DNA of 5,909 nt from Alphaproteobacteria bacterium. GTDB lineage: Bacteria > Pseudomonadota > Alphaproteobacteria > UBA828. Shown one piece after another: positions 5,713-5,909 of the stretch. The notes beneath the pieces were generated by a model. It saw only the letters and a list, made by a program, of their open reading frames with translations. It made no database searches and was not told where the DNA came from. The stretch spans positions 1-5,909 of the forward strand of contig JAPYQV010000193.1 in the NCBI GenBank assembly GCA_029937205.1. Reading direction: 5' to 3'. Numbering within the stretch: position 1 is the stretch's first letter; every line of letters begins with the position of its first letter. Both the position numbers and the translations under genes were made by a program.

Positions 5713-5909
5713 GCCAGCCCAAGGTCTATGACTATGTCATCGTCGGCGCCGGCTCGGCCGGTTGCGTGCTGGCCAATCGGCTGTCGGCTGATCCCGGCAC
5801 GCGCGTGCTGGTGCTGGAGGCCGGTGGATGGGACCGCGATCCGTGGATACATATTCCCCTCGGCTGGGGAAAAATCCTGCAAGGCCGGTTGCATGACTGG
5901 GGCTATTTC
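5709..5909 (+). CDS. GMC-family FAD oxidoreductase, N-terminal fragment (candidate 4-pyridoxate dehydrogenase)
   Basis: Only the first 67 residues lie in the window; the frame is open at the right edge. They contain the FAD-binding motif GAGSAG (13-18) in the context [19 protein letters not shown] and ribose-binding E37 in [20 protein letters not shown] segment (45-57) and HDWGYF follow, all typical of GMC dehydrogenases. The full protein would be expected to have about 530-550 residues. In the Mesorhizobium loti B6 pathway the step after lactone opening, 4-pyridoxate to the 5-formyl compound, is carried out by an FAD-dependent, membrane-associated dehydrogenase. As I recall, that enzyme is a GMC protein, so it is the leading candidate here. 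The N-terminal fragment alone cannot separate it from other GMC alcohol dehydrogenases. The ATG overlaps the upstream stop as ATGA and is preceded by a purine-rich AAGGGGGCGGA. There is no signal peptide, so export, if any, would need a partner. Confidence 0.85.
   Translation, partial: MSQPKVYDYVIVGAGSAGCVLANRLSADPGTRVLVLEAGGWDRDPWIHIPLGWGKILQGRLHDWGYF

Overview
The window looks like part of a vitamin B6 (pyridoxine/pyridoxamine/pyridoxal) catabolic gene cluster from an alphaproteobacterium. The DNA is GC-rich (about 60% by eye), coding density is very high, and four adjacent products resemble, in length, motifs and active-site layout, the Mesorhizobium loti vitamin B6 degradation enzymes as I remember them. 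Divergence from those sequences suggests a non-Mesorhizobium relative; the genus cannot be named from this window. No search was run, so all family assignments rest on reading motifs and on recall.

Layout: (1) 3-185 (+) is the C-terminal end of an ABC-transporter permease, followed after 35 nt by a metallo-beta-lactamase-fold lactonase, 221-1021 (+), read as 4-pyridoxolactonase. (2) On the minus strand, 2981->1803 (pyridoxamine-pyruvate aminotransferase) and 1770->1030 (SDR pyridoxal 4-dehydrogenase) form a two-gene operon that converges on the lactonase with 8 nt between stops. (3) A 64-nt divergent promoter region separates this operon from a GMC-family flavoprotein, 3046-4626 (+), read as pyridoxine 4-oxidase. 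(4) It converges, with a 10-nt gap, on a DUF1185/PF06684 ('amino acid synthesis family') gene, 5182->4637 (-). (5) A second divergent region (92 nt) leads to a small exported protein of unknown function, 5275-5712 (+). Its stop codon overlaps the start of a second GMC flavoprotein, 5709->end (+), of which only the FAD-binding N-terminus is present. No stretch over about 100 bases lacks a gene, and I see no RNA gene, mobile element or CRISPR array.

Together the enzymes funnel all three vitamers to 4-pyridoxate. Pyridoxine is oxidised to pyridoxal by the first GMC oxidase, and pyridoxamine is converted to pyridoxal by PPAT with pyruvate as acceptor. Pyridoxal is oxidised to 4-pyridoxolactone by the SDR, and the lactone is opened to 4-pyridoxate by the metallo-hydrolase. 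The second GMC protein is a reasonable, unproven candidate for the next step, 4-pyridoxate dehydrogenase. The permease may belong to an uptake system for the substrate. The parts with no assigned role in the known pathway are the DUF1185 protein and the small exported protein translationally coupled to the second GMC enzyme; these are the best leads for something undescribed.
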